DNA of 64,000 nucleotides from Streptomyces ortus (GCF_026341275.1 NZ_JAIFZO010000002.1:5362118-5426117), one strand, 5' to 3'. Positions 26,738 through 35,137 are shown, counted from the stretch's first letter. The notes: generated by a model not told the origin, from the letters alone. Numbers and translations are program-made.

Positions 26738-27455
26738 CCCCCGCACCCCCACCACCGGCCCTCACACCCCCACCACCGGCACCTCCGCCGCCGACACCGC
26801 GGCTTTCGACGCCGGCTCCCGCACCCTCGCCGGTCTCGCGGCGGACGCCTGGAGTCTGACCGAGGGCACCCCGCGTGCCGTACTGGGGCTGGCGGGGCCG
26901 CCCGGCGCCGGAAAGTCCACCCTCGCCCGCGCCCTGGTCGCGCACCTCGGCGCGGGCGCCGCCTATCTGCCGCTCGACGGCTTCCACCTCTCCAACGCCC
27001 AGCTGGACCGCCTCGGCCTGAGCGCACGCAAAGGCTCCGAGCCGAGCTTCGACGTATGGGGATACGTCGATCTGCTGCGCCGGGTCCTCGACGAGACCGT
27101 CCGCGACATCTACGTACCGGACTACGACCGCACGCTCCACGAGCCCGTCGCCGCACGCCATCTGGTGCCTCCGGCGGCCCGGCTCGTCGTTACCGAGGGG
27201 AACTACCTCGCCTGCGATCTGCCGGGATGGCGGGACGCGTATGTGCTCATGGGGGAGTGCTGGTACGTGGACACGCCGTGGGGCGTGCGGCAGGAGAGGC
27301 TGGTGGAGCGCCAGTTGGCGGGTGGGAGGGACGAGGCGCGGGCGCGGGACTGGGTCGCCACCAACGACGACCCGAACGGACAGCTGGTGGAGAAGTCGCG
27401 GGACCGGTGCCACCGGACCCTCTCCACGATTGGTATGGACCCATCCGGCTTTTGA
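26724..27455 (+). CDS. Nucleoside/nucleotide kinase-family P-loop protein
   Basis: A 243-residue P-loop kinase related to fructose-uptake kinase FrcK, uridine kinase and PanK-like enzymes. The Walker A GPPGAGKST lies at about 58-66, followed by PLDGFHLSNAQLDRLG, FDVWGYVDLLRRV and the lid segment VDTPWGVRQERLVERQ. The phosphoacceptor is unknown. The ATG overlaps the end of the SPFH gene by 14 bp. Confidence 0.8.
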   Translation: MEIDDPRTPTTGPHTPTTGTSAADTAAFDAGSRTLAGLAADAWSLTEGTPRAVLGLAGPPGAGKSTLARALVAHLGAGAAYLPLDGFHLSNAQLDRLGLSARKGSEPSFDVWGYVDLLRRVLDETVRDIYVPDYDRTLHEPVAARHLVPPAARLVVTEGNYLACDLPGWRDAYVLMGECWYVDTPWGVRQERLVERQLAGGRDEARARDWVATNDDPNGQLVEKSRDRCHRTLSTIGMDPSGF

Positions 27456-27501
27456 CGGGGACTTGATATGGACACAGCCAAGTCCTGGCAATAATCTGGT
27501 A

Positions 27502-27517
27502 CTTGGTCTAGACCTGA
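27502..27517. promoter_or_regulatory. dre-like DasR operator
   Basis: The 16-mer CTTGGTCTAGACCTGA contains the perfect palindrome GGTCTAGACC and matches 12 or so positions of the DasR-responsive element ACTGGTCTAGACCACT of the Streptomyces aminosugar regulon. It lies 86-101 bp before the LPMO ATG. A weaker relative, TGGTATGGACCC, occurs at 27431-27442 inside the end of the kinase gene. Confidence 0.75.
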
Positions 27518-27602
27518 ATCATCGTCTCGGCTTCACCTTCACGCATCGCGATGCGCACGCACGGCTCACGGAACTTCCCCCACGTTCTCCAGGAGCGGCA
27601 GC

Positions 27603-28247
27603 ATGCGAGAGACTCCCCAGCCCACCCTCCGGCCAACTCCCCCACCCCGAAAGCGGCTGAAGTGGTACGCCGCCGCCGTCGGACTCGCCACCACCGGAGC
27701 GATCGTGCTCTCCAGCGGCGGGGCCACCGGACACGGCTACACCGATCTCCCCGTCAGCCGGCAGAAGCTCTGCCAGAACGGCGGCGTGGCCAACTGCGGT
27801 GACATCCAGTGGGAGCCGCAGAGCGTCGAGGGCCCCAAGGGCTTCCCGGCGGCCGGACCCGCGGACGGTCAGATCTGTTCCGGGAACCACGGCAACTTCG
27901 GCGCGCTCGACAAGGCGACGACGCCCTCGGGCGGTGCCTGGCCGACGACGAAGGTGAACGGAGGGCAGAGCTACACCTTCCGCTGGCAGTTCACGGCACG
28001 GCACTCGACGACCGACTTCAAGTACTACATCACCAAGAACGGCTGGAACCAGAACGCTCCGCTGACCCGGTCCGCGCTGGACACCACCCCGTTCCTGACC
28101 GTCCCCTACAGCGGTCAGCCCCCGGCGACGCTCTCGCACAGCGGCACCCTGCCGTCGGGCCGGAGCGGACACCACGTGATCCTCGCGGTGTGGACGATCG
28201 CCGATACGAGCAACGCGTTCTACGCCTGTTCGGACGTCACCTTCTGA
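27603..28247 (+). CDS. lpmP: AA10 lytic polysaccharide monooxygenase (LpmP-like)
   Basis: A 214-residue secreted copper enzyme that oxidatively cleaves chitin or cellulose. A signal peptide of 43 residues ends so that mature His1 is His44 (ATG-HGYTD). The histidine brace is completed by His134 (TARHSTTDF), and the axial Phe206 is in NAFYACSDV. No carbohydrate-binding module is attached. By position in the csl locus and family it corresponds to the LPMO I recall as LpmP (SCO2833), involved in exposing the CslA/GlxA glycan. A dre palindrome upstream points to DasR control. Confidence 0.85.
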   Translation: MRETPQPTLRPTPPPRKRLKWYAAAVGLATTGAIVLSSGGATGHGYTDLPVSRQKLCQNGGVANCGDIQWEPQSVEGPKGFPAAGPADGQICSGNHGNFGALDKATTPSGGAWPTTKVNGGQSYTFRWQFTARHSTTDFKYYITKNGWNQNAPLTRSALDTTPFLTVPYSGQPPATLSHSGTLPSGRSGHHVILAVWTIADTSNAFYACSDVTF

Positions 28248-28358
28248 GTGACCGCACTGCCACCCCCCACGGGTAGGTTCCACGCACGTCGGCGTGATCA
28301 TGGCGGCGTGCGTGGAGCTGTACCGTTCCGGGTCGTGTCCGCGCAGCCCCTCCTCATC

Positions 28359-28371
28359 TGACGCTCCGTCA
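28359..28371. promoter_or_regulatory. Candidate operator TGACG-CTC-CGTCA
   Basis: A perfect 5-3-5 palindrome 17 bp ahead of the acyl-CoA synthetase ATG, adjoining an AATTAT stretch that may be a -10 element. The TGACG/CGTCA half-sites resemble TetR-type operators of fatty-acid genes in Actinobacteria. Confidence 0.45.
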
Positions 28372-28387
28372 ATTATGGTGCGCCCTC

Positions 28388-30058
28388 ATGGGAGCCAGCA
28401 GCGTGGGCACGAGCGCGCGTACCGTCGCCGAACTCGTACAGGCGCGGTGGGGCGACCACCGGCCGGGACTGTGGTGCGAGGAGCGGACCCTGACCCACCA
28501 CGAGGTGGCCGCGGGTGCGGCGGCACGGGCCGCGCTCTTCGCCGACCTGCTGCCCGCCCGCGCGCAGCCGCATGTGGGCGTGCTGCTCGACAACACCCCC
28601 GAGTTCCCGCTCTGGCTGAGCGCCGCGGCCCTCGCGGGCGCGGCCGTCGCGGGGATCAACCCCACCCGCCGCGGCCCCGAGCTCGCCCGCGACATCCTGC
28701 ACACCGAATGCCGCGTCCTGATCACCGAACGGGCCCACCTCCCGCTCCTCGACGGCCTCGAACTCCCGGGCGTCCGCGTCCTGGTCACCGACACGCAGGC
28801 GTACGAGGACCTGCTTGCGCCGTACGCGGACGCCCGCCCGGAACCGGGACCCGTCACCCCGCGCACCCGCTTCCTCCTCTACTTCACCTCCGGCTCGACC
28901 GGCGCGCCCAAGGCGGCGATCTGCTCGCAGGGGCGGCTCGCGGCGGCCGGGCAGTCGCTCGTCGGCCACTTCGGGGTGCGCGCGGACGACGTCCACTACG
29001 TCTGCATGCCGATGTTCCACGGCAACGCCGTGATCGCCGACTGGGCACCCGCCCTCGCGGCCGGCGCGGGCGTGGCGCTGCGGCGCCGCTTCTCCGCCTC
29101 CGGCTTCCTACCGGACGTACGGGCTTACGGGGCCACGTACTTCACCTACGTGGGCCGCGCCGTCCAGTACATCCTGCAGACCCCGGCCCGCGCCGACGAC
29201 CGAGACCACCCGCTGCGTACCGGCTTCGGGACGGAAGCGGGCGCGGTGGACGCCGCTGCCTTCGAGGAGCGGTTCGGGGTACGCCTGGTCGAGGGCTACG
29301 GATCGTCGGAGGGCGGGGCGGCGATCCAGTGGTCGCCCGGCACGCCGAGGGGCGCGACCGGCCGGGCGGCACCCGGCGACGACCTCGCGGTGCTGGATCC
29401 GCGGACCCGCGCCGAGTGCCCCGCGGCGGTCTTCGGCCCCGACGGCGTGCTGCTCAACGGGCACGAGGCCATCGGCGAGCTGGTGAACCGCGGCCCCAAC
29501 CCCTTCGAGGGCTACTGGCGCAATCCGGCGGCGGACGCGGCGCGGGCCAGGGACGGCTGGTTCTGGACCGGCGATCTTTTCTACCGGGACGCCGACGGAT
29601 TCCTGTACTTCGCGGGCCGCACCGATGACAGGCTCCGCGTCGACAGCGAGAACCTGGCCGCCGCGGTGATCGAGAACATCCTCGCCCGCTACGCGGGCGC
29701 GGACGCCGTGGCCGTGTACGCCGTCCCCGATCCGGTGGCGGGCGACCAGGTCATGGCCGCCGTGGCTGGCACCTTCGACCCGCTCGCCTTCGAGGCCTTC
29801 CTGCGGGCCCAGCCGGACCTCGGCACCAAGATGGCCCCCCGTTTCGTACGGGTCCTCGACCGGATGCCGGTCACCGCCACCAACAAGATCCACCGGGCCG
29901 GGCTGCGCCGCGAGGGCTTCCGCTGCGCGGATCCGGTGTGGTGGCGGCCGGCGGGGGAGCCGGGACGCAGGGGGTACCGGCTGCTGAGCGGGGCCGACGT
30001 CGAGGCGCTGCTGGAGCGGTACCGGGCGCGGGGGCGCGAGGAGTTGTTGTCGAGGTGA
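28388..30058 (+). CDS. AMP-dependent acyl-CoA synthetase/ligase
   Basis: A 556-residue ANL-superfamily ligase that activates a carboxylic acid as acyl-AMP and transfers it to CoA. The P-loop is YFTSGSTGAPKAA at about residues 160-172; EGYGSSEGG (A5) and the hinge WTGDLFYRDADGFLYFAGRTDDRLRVDSENL (A7-A8) are intact; the C-terminal catalytic Lys lies in VTATNKIHRAGL. The substrate is not evident. It stands alone before the tRNA-Lys gene. ATG 28388 follows an operator-like palindrome closely. Confidence 0.85.
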   Translation: MGASSVGTSARTVAELVQARWGDHRPGLWCEERTLTHHEVAAGAAARAALFADLLPARAQPHVGVLLDNTPEFPLWLSAAALAGAAVAGINPTRRGPELARDILHTECRVLITERAHLPLLDGLELPGVRVLVTDTQAYEDLLAPYADARPEPGPVTPRTRFLLYFTSGSTGAPKAAICSQGRLAAAGQSLVGHFGVRADDVHYVCMPMFHGNAVIADWAPALAAGAGVALRRRFSASGFLPDVRAYGATYFTYVGRAVQYILQTPARADDRDHPLRTGFGTEAGAVDAAAFEERFGVRLVEGYGSSEGGAAIQWSPGTPRGATGRAAPGDDLAVLDPRTRAECPAAVFGPDGVLLNGHEAIGELVNRGPNPFEGYWRNPAADAARARDGWFWTGDLFYRDADGFLYFAGRTDDRLRVDSENLAAAVIENILARYAGADAVAVYAVPDPVAGDQVMAAVAGTFDPLAFEAFLRAQPDLGTKMAPRFVRVLDRMPVTATNKIHRAGLRREGFRCADPVWWRPAGEPGRRGYRLLSGADVEALLERYRARGREELLSR

Positions 30059-30105
30059 GGCGGTGCTGGGACGGGCAGGGGCGGGCGGGGCTGTGTGGGC
30101 AACGC

Positions 30106-30135
30106 AGAAGGCCCCCGCTCTCACGGAGGCCTTCT
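30106..30135 (-). terminator. Hairpin terminator of tRNA-Lys
   Basis: AGAAGGCC at 30106-30113 pairs with GGCCTTCT at 30128-30135, 15 bp past the 3' end of the tRNA on the minus strand. Confidence 0.7.
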
Positions 30136-30150
30136 GGTCTATATCTCTTG

Positions 30151-30224
30151 TGCGCCGCCAGGGACTCGAACCCCGGACCCGCTGATTAAGAGTCAGCTGC
30201 TCTAACCAACTGAGCTAGCGGCGC
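30151..30224 (-). tRNA. tRNA-Lys (anticodon CTT)
   Basis: Read on the minus strand, the acceptor arms GCGCCGC/GCGGCGC, D arm GCTC..GAGC, anticodon stem GCTGA/TCAGC with loop CTCTTAA, and T arm CCGGGGTTCGAGTCCCTGG fold into a canonical cloverleaf of 74 nt including discriminator A. Anticodon CTT decodes AAG. The CCA end is not encoded. Identical to the copy at 48731. Confidence 0.97.
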
Positions 30225-30368
30225 GTGACTCCCGCCTTCCGCTTTCGCGGCTGGCGACATGGAAAATACTACCTGGTCCGCAGGGGTGCTCCGGACCACC
30301 GGCGGACCACGCGGGACCACGGGCGGGACCACGGGCGGGGCGCGGGCGGAGCACCGGCGGGGCGCCGC

Positions 30369-31127
30369 TCAGATGGCCAGCGAGAGGAGCACCGGTGCAG
30401 CGCCCCGGTTGAGCGTGTCGGCGGCCTCGCGCAGCCGGTGGGCGTGCTCCACGGGCAGGGAGAGGGCGAGGCAGCCCACGGCGGAACCGGCCGTGATGGG
30501 GACCGCCGCGCAGACCGTGCCGATCGCGTACTCCTGGAGGTCGAGCACCGGCACGGTGGGTGCCTGGGCGTCGAGCCGGGACAGCAGCAGCCGCTCGTTC
30601 GTGATGGTGCGCGAGGTGAGCCGCGCCATCCGGTGGCGGGAGAGGTGGTCGCGCCGCCCGTTCAGGTCGAGCTGGCCGAGCAGGCTCTTGCCGATGGCGC
30701 TGGCGTGGGCCGCGGAGCGGAAGTCCACCCATTCGTTGACCGCCGGGGTGGCCGGGCCCTCCGCGCACTGGGTGACGTGGATCTCCCCGTCCACGTACCG
30801 GCTCATGTAGACGGCGGCGCCGACCGAGTCGCGCAGCCGGTCGAGGTTCCGCTGGAGCTGGCCGCGCAGGGCCTCGTCCCGCTCGCGCTCGGAGCCCAGT
30901 CGGCCGAAGGCCTCACCGCTGACGTACGCCCCGTCCGCCTGCTGTTCCACGTACCCCTCGCGGCGCAGCATGCGCAGCAGGGCGGTGAGGCGCTCGGTGT
31001 TGAGGCCGGTGTGCCGGGCCAGTTCGACGTCGGTGATGCCGGTGGTGTGCCGTGCCACGGTCTCCAGGACGCGCAGGGCGTCCTGGGCCGAGTGGTACGG
31101 AGCGGTCGACTCGCGCTTCAGCGCCAC
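30369..31127 (-). CDS. IclR-family transcriptional regulator
   Basis: A 252-residue regulator. The winged helix is at about residues 12-75 (ALRVLETVARHTTGITDVEL, LNTERLTALLRMLRREGYVE) and the effector-binding GAF-like domain follows (RSAAHASAIGKSLLGQL, the IclR signature region; PITAGSAVGCLALSLPV). It lies downstream of the transporter operon in the same direction and is the obvious candidate regulator of the 30-39.5 kb catabolic island. GTG 31127 has GGGGG 8 nt upstream; the ATG 11 codons further upstream lacks one. Confidence 0.85.
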   Translation of the reverse strand: MALKRESTAPYHSAQDALRVLETVARHTTGITDVELARHTGLNTERLTALLRMLRREGYVEQQADGAYVSGEAFGRLGSERERDEALRGQLQRNLDRLRDSVGAAVYMSRYVDGEIHVTQCAEGPATPAVNEWVDFRSAAHASAIGKSLLGQLDLNGRRDHLSRHRMARLTSRTITNERLLLSRLDAQAPTVPVLDLQEYAIGTVCAAVPITAGSAVGCLALSLPVEHAHRLREAADTLNRGAAPVLLSLAI

Positions 31128-31305
31128 GGTGATCCCCCTGCGCTTTCCGGCCCGGCGCACGGGCCGACGTCACGCGCACCGGCCCGCACATCAACGCGGC
31201 CCGGACAGCCGGGCCCCTCCACGATAGCCGTCGGGGAGGGGGCAGGGAGGGGTTGTCGGCGGTATTGGTGGCGGGTCCGGTGGGGCGATCCGGGCCCGTA
31301 AGCAG

Positions 31306-31343
31306 TGGCGCATCCCGTTGGCATATGCCATAGGGATGCGCCA
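31306..31343. promoter_or_regulatory. 38-bp nested palindrome upstream of the IclR gene
   Basis: Outer arms TGGCGCATCCC and GGGATGCGCCA are perfect inverted repeats; between them lies the perfect 12-bp palindrome TGGCATATGCCA (31319-31330). It sits between the ehuA-like gene and the IclR gene, about 180 bp before the latter's start. It may be an operator or a terminator of the transporter operon. Confidence 0.6.
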
Positions 31344-31396
31344 GTCGCTCGATGGTCCGGTCCGGCCGGGCCTGCCGACCCGGCCGGGCCATCGGT

Positions 31397-32227
31397 TCAC
31401 AGCACCGCGCCGAGGAACTCCCTGGTCCGGTCGTGCTCCGGGTCGCCGAAGATCTTCTCCGGCGGTCCCGACTCCAGGACCCGCCCGGAGTCGAACATCA
31501 GCACCTGGTCGGAGATGTCCCGGGCGAAGCTCATCTCGTGGGTCACGCACAGCATCGTGATGTCGGTGCTGCGGGCGATGTCCCGCAGCACGTCGAGGAC
31601 GCCCGCGACCAGCTCGGGGTCGAGCGCGGACGTCACCTCGTCGAGGAGCAGCACCTGCGGGCGCATGGCGAGCGCCCGCGCGATCGCGACGCGCTGCTGC
31701 TGCCCGCCGGAGAGCTGGCTCGGGTACTTGTCGATGTGCTCGGCCAGGCCCACCAGGTCGAGCAGCTCACGGGCCCGCTCCTCGGCGGCGTCCTTGGACA
31801 TGCCGAGCACGGTGACCGGCGCCTCGGTGATGTTGCGCAGCACCTTCATGTTGGGGAAGAGGTTGAACTGCTGGAAGACCATCCCGATGTTCTTGCGGAC
31901 CTCGCGGATGTGCTTCTCGCCGGCCGGGACCAGCTTGCCGTTCTTCTCCTCGTGAGTGAGGTAGTCGCCGCCGACCTTGATCGTGCCCTCGTCGGGCTTG
32001 AGCAGGGTCATCAGCAGCCGCAGGATCGTCGTCTTGCCGGAGCCGGACGGGCCGATCAGGGTGACGTGCTTGCCGGACGCGACGGAGAAGTCGAGGTCGT
32101 CGAGGACGACGTTGTCGCCGAAGCGCTTGGTGACCTTGTCGAACCGGATCAGCTCGCTGCCGTCCACGGCCGGGTTGGCGGCGGAGGAGGCGTCGGACTC
32201 TTTGGTCAGGGGGGTGTCAGCGGACAA
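31397..32227 (-). CDS. ehuA: EhuA-like amino-acid-type ABC transporter ATP-binding protein
   Basis: A 276-residue ATPase of the polar amino acid/ectoine uptake class. Walker A is GPSGSGKTT at about 59-67, the Q loop is NIGMVFQQF, the signature LSGGQQQRVAIARAL, Walker B VLLLDEVTSALDP and the switch His lies in CVTHEM. The likely start is TTG 32227, overlapping the preceding permease gene by 11 nt with GGAG at proper spacing; no ATG or GTG is available before the conserved core. The symbol follows the best family match, ectoine/hydroxyectoine uptake; the true substrate is unproven. Confidence 0.8.
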   Translation of the reverse strand: MSADTPLTKESDASSAANPAVDGSELIRFDKVTKRFGDNVVLDDLDFSVASGKHVTLIGPSGSGKTTILRLLMTLLKPDEGTIKVGGDYLTHEEKNGKLVPAGEKHIREVRKNIGMVFQQFNLFPNMKVLRNITEAPVTVLGMSKDAAEERARELLDLVGLAEHIDKYPSQLSGGQQQRVAIARALAMRPQVLLLDEVTSALDPELVAGVLDVLRDIARSTDITMLCVTHEMSFARDISDQVLMFDSGRVLESGPPEKIFGDPEHDRTREFLGAVL

Positions 32228-32867
32228 GACGTCGCTCCAGGGCTCGCATGAGGAGGGAAGCGGGATAGGAAATGAGGATGAAGGCCACGCCGATGACCGT
32301 CAGCGGCTCGGTGAACTGGAAGTTCTGCTGCGAGAACAGCCGTGCCTCACCGAGCATGTCGAGGACGGTGATCGCCATCAGCAGCGGCGTGTCCTTGAGC
32401 ATCGAGATGACGTAGTTGCCCAGCGCGGGCACCACCCGGCGGATCGCCTGCGGCAGGATCACCGCGGTCCACGTCCGGGTCATGGGCAGGTTCAGTGCCG
32501 TGGCCGCTTCCCATTGGCCGGCCGGCACACCCTCGATACCGGCCCGGTAGACCTGCATCGTGTACGTCGAGTAGTGCAGCCCGATGGCGACGACACCGGT
32601 GGTCATCGCGGAGAACGTGATGTTCCACTCGGGCAGCACGTAGAAGAGGAAGAACAGCTGCACCAGCAGCGGGGTGTTGCGGATGAACTCCGTGACGACC
32701 CCCACCGGCCAGCGCACCCAGCGGGTCGGCGTGCGCATCAGCAGCGCCCACACCAGCCCGAGGACGAAGGAGATCAGCGAGCCGAGCACCAGGGCCTGCA
32801 GGGTGACCAGCAGTCCGTCCCAGAAGTGCGGCATGAAGTCGCCGACGGCACTCCAGTCCCATGTCAT
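32217..32867 (-). CDS. ehuD: EhuD-like ABC transporter permease
   Basis: A 216-residue inner-membrane permease of the His/Glu/Gln/Arg/opine type with about five helices. The EAA loop contacting the ATPase is recognisable (EGVPAGQWEAATALNLPMTRTW, ILPQAIRRVVPALGN). The ATG overlaps the end of the companion permease gene by 4 nt. It pairs with EhuC as a heterodimer. Confidence 0.82.
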   Translation of the reverse strand: MTWDWSAVGDFMPHFWDGLLVTLQALVLGSLISFVLGLVWALLMRTPTRWVRWPVGVVTEFIRNTPLLVQLFFLFYVLPEWNITFSAMTTGVVAIGLHYSTYTMQVYRAGIEGVPAGQWEAATALNLPMTRTWTAVILPQAIRRVVPALGNYVISMLKDTPLLMAITVLDMLGEARLFSQQNFQFTEPLTVIGVAFILISYPASLLMRALERRLVR

Positions 32868-33583
32868 ACGGCACCTCCGCCTACTCCGGTGGTCTCCGGG
32901 CGGTGCAGCTCGGCCTGGGACACACCCTTCTCGGGAACCTCTCCGACTCCGGCCTTGAGCTTCTTCTCCAGCCCGCGCATGAGCCGAGTGAGCAGGAAGG
33001 CGATCACGAAGTAGATCAGCAGGATGTACGTGTAGATCTCCGCGCTCTCCTGCAGCGCGAGCCGCACGAGGTTTCCGCTGAAGGTCAGGTCGCCCATGCC
33101 CATCACGGACACCAGGGCGGTGCCCTTCAGCAGCTCGATCAGCAGGTTGGAGAAGGGCGGGATCATCTCCGGCACGGCCTGCGGCAGCAGGATCAGCCGC
33201 AGCCGCTGCCAGGGCGTGAAGCTGAGCGCGATACCGCCCTCGACCTGTGCCTGGTCCACGGAGTTCAGGGCGCCGCGCACGATCTCGGAGCCGTACGCCC
33301 CGTACGTCAGGCCCAGTGCCAGGGTGCCCGCCCACATCGGGACGAGCTGCCAGCCGAAGGCGACCGGCAGCACGAAGAACACCCAGAAGATCATGATCAG
33401 TGCCGAGGTGCCCCGGAACACCTCGGTGTAGAAGCCCGCGAGGAAGCGGACGATCCACAGGCGGTGGACGCGTGCGATGCCGACCACGAAGGAGACGGCC
33501 CCGGCCAGCAGCGCGCTGAACACCAGCAGCTGGACCGTGACCCAGATGCCCTTGAGTACGAGTTCCCAGAGTCCCGATGTCAT
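32864..33583 (-). CDS. ehuC: EhuC-like ABC transporter permease
   Basis: A 239-residue permease of the same family. Helices start at about 15; the EAA loop reads SVDQAQVEGGIALSFTPWQRLRLILLPQAVPEMIPP. A C-terminal hydrophilic tail of some 35 residues follows the last helix. ATG 33583 overlaps the stop of the binding-protein gene (ATGA), favouring it over the GTG three codons upstream. Confidence 0.82.
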   Translation of the reverse strand: MTSGLWELVLKGIWVTVQLLVFSALLAGAVSFVVGIARVHRLWIVRFLAGFYTEVFRGTSALIMIFWVFFVLPVAFGWQLVPMWAGTLALGLTYGAYGSEIVRGALNSVDQAQVEGGIALSFTPWQRLRLILLPQAVPEMIPPFSNLLIELLKGTALVSVMGMGDLTFSGNLVRLALQESAEIYTYILLIYFVIAFLLTRLMRGLEKKLKAGVGEVPEKGVSQAELHRPETTGVGGGAV

Positions 33584-34506
33584 CCGCCGCACAACTCCTT
33601 CGCGGTCAAATCGGTCATCTCGTTCTTGGTGAAGCCGAAGGGCCGCAGGATGCGCAGCAGCTCGCCGCTGTCCTTCATCTTCTTGAGCTCCACGTTGAAG
33701 GCGTCCCGCAGCTTCGTCTCCGTCGGGCGGAACGCGAAACCGCCGCCGTCCGTGTGGGGCTTGCCGCCCACGAGGGGCGCGAACGGCTCGGTCGACTCCA
33801 CCTTGCGGGACTTCTTGACGACCTCGCGGGTGGTCAGCGCCGTTCCGGCGAAGACGTCGACCCGGCCCGCCTCGACGGCGTTCATGCCCGCGACCTGGTC
33901 CTGGACGATCAGGATGTCGCTCTCCTTGTACCCGGCCTCGACCGCGTACTGGATCTCCGCGTATCCCGTTCCGGTCGCGAACTTCGCCCCCGACTTCACG
34001 ACGTCCTTGTAGTCGCGCAGGTTCTTCGGGTTGCCCTTGCGGACGATGAAGGCGTCGAGCATCTGGTAGTCGGGGTCGGAGAAGATCACCTGGGCGCAGC
34101 GCTCGGCGTTGATGTACATCCCGGCGGCGACCACGTCGAACTGCTGGGACTTCAGACCGGGAATGAGCGAGCCGAACTCCGTCGGTACGGGCTGTACGCG
34201 CTCCACCCCCAGCCGCTTGAAGATGACCCGCGCGAGTTCCGGGGCCTCGCCCGTGAGCTCGCCGTCCTTGTCGATGTAACCGAAGGGGATCTCACCGGCG
34301 ATACCGAGGCGTACGACGCCCTGGGCCTTCAGCCGGTCCAGGAGATCACCGCCGTTCTCGCCCGACGCGGTGGCCACGCGGCTGCAGCCGGCGGCACCGA
34401 GCGCGCCGAGTGCCGTCACACCCGCCAGCAGTGACCGGCGGTTCGGGCCGCGATCGCCTCTGCCCGGCGAAGCTTCCTTAGAGTCGTTCCCAATTGGTGG
34501 AGCCAT
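33580..34506 (-). CDS. ehuB: EhuB-like substrate-binding lipoprotein
   Basis: A 308-residue type II periplasmic binding protein. The N-terminus has RRSLLAGVTALGALGAAGC, that is, a twin-arginine-like start joined to a lipobox. The fold is the SBP_bac_3 type (VVRLGIAGEIPFGYIDKDGEL, TEFGSLIPGLKSQQFDVVAAGMYINAERC, GYAEIQYAVEAGYKESDI). It leads the transporter operon and is divergent from the DUF3830 gene across an AT-rich promoter region. Ligand by homology an ectoine- or amino-acid-like compound. Confidence 0.82.
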   Translation of the reverse strand: MAPPIGNDSKEASPGRGDRGPNRRSLLAGVTALGALGAAGCSRVATASGENGGDLLDRLKAQGVVRLGIAGEIPFGYIDKDGELTGEAPELARVIFKRLGVERVQPVPTEFGSLIPGLKSQQFDVVAAGMYINAERCAQVIFSDPDYQMLDAFIVRKGNPKNLRDYKDVVKSGAKFATGTGYAEIQYAVEAGYKESDILIVQDQVAGMNAVEAGRVDVFAGTALTTREVVKKSRKVESTEPFAPLVGGKPHTDGGGFAFRPTETKLRDAFNVELKKMKDSGELLRILRPFGFTKNEMTDLTAKELCGG

Positions 34507-34533
34507 GGGCGCGCGGCTACCCCAACCAATGCA

Positions 34534-34550
34534 AATTATTCGGATTAATT
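34534..34550. promoter_or_regulatory. AT-rich inverted repeat in the divergent ehuB/DUF3830 promoter
   Basis: AATTA-TTCGGAT-TAATT is a perfect 5-bp inverted repeat with 7-nt spacer in a conspicuous AT-rich island between the binding-protein gene (start 34506) and the DUF3830 gene (start 34613). It is the natural place for control of both transcripts, for instance by the IclR protein. Confidence 0.5.
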
Positions 34551-34612
34551 CACGCCCCGATCCGGACGGAGGCGGTATTGACCCCGGGTGGCCCAGGCGG
34601 ACCATGGAACCC

Positions 34613-35113
34613 ATGGCCGACCGTTACCTCGACGTGTCCCTGTCCAAGCGCGGAGTCCACTGCACGGCGAAGCTCCTCGACGACCGCGCGCCGCTCACCT
34701 GCGAGGCCGTCTGGAACGCGCTGCCGCTCGGCGGTGACGTCTACCACGCCAAGTACGCCCGCAACGAGATCTACGCCCTGTTCCCGGCCTTCGCGCCGGC
34801 CGAGCCGCCCCTGGAGAACCCGACCGTCACGCCCATCCCGGGCGACCTCTGCTACTTCTCCTTCTCCGGCACGCAGCTCGGTGCGCAGTCGTACGGGTAC
34901 GGGGGCGCGTCCGGCGTCCGCGCGGGGACGCCGGTGATCGACCTGGCCCTGTTCTACGAACGCAACAATCTGCTGCTCAACGGTGACGTGGGGTGGGTGC
35001 CGGGCATCGTGTGGGGCCAGGTGGTGGAGGGGCTCGCCGCGATGGCGGAGGCATGCGGGGACTTGTGGCGGGCGGGAGCGGTGGGAGAGACCCTGACCTT
35101 CAGCCGGGCGTAG
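34613..35113 (+). CDS. DUF3830-family protein
   Basis: A 166-residue soluble protein. The TCEAVWNALPL segment and later NEIYALFP, GDLCYFSF and LNGDVGWVPGIVWGQV match DUF3830, a family with a cyclophilin-like beta-barrel that recurs beside EutA-like and Ehu-like genes. No enzymatic activity is established. An ATG at 34604 (MEP..) with AGGCGG close upstream is an alternative start. Confidence 0.75.
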   Translation: MADRYLDVSLSKRGVHCTAKLLDDRAPLTCEAVWNALPLGGDVYHAKYARNEIYALFPAFAPAEPPLENPTVTPIPGDLCYFSFSGTQLGAQSYGYGGASGVRAGTPVIDLALFYERNNLLLNGDVGWVPGIVWGQVVEGLAAMAEACGDLWRAGAVGETLTFSRA

Positions 35114-35137
35114 GTCGGGGCCCGCCGCAGCCGGTCT

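Noticed and set aside
26598..27491. Minus-strand open frame across the SPFH/kinase junction
   Set aside because: It mirrors the plus-strand P-loop kinase codons; no recognisable motif and the kinase has a full Walker A.
30151..30224. tRNA-Lys as attachment site of an integrated element
   Set aside because: No integrase, excisionase or partial tRNA duplicate near it; neighbouring genes look chromosomal.
32861..34012. Plus-strand open frame opposite the transporter permease and binding-protein genes
   Set aside because: Shadow of well-defined EhuC/EhuB genes with family motifs.
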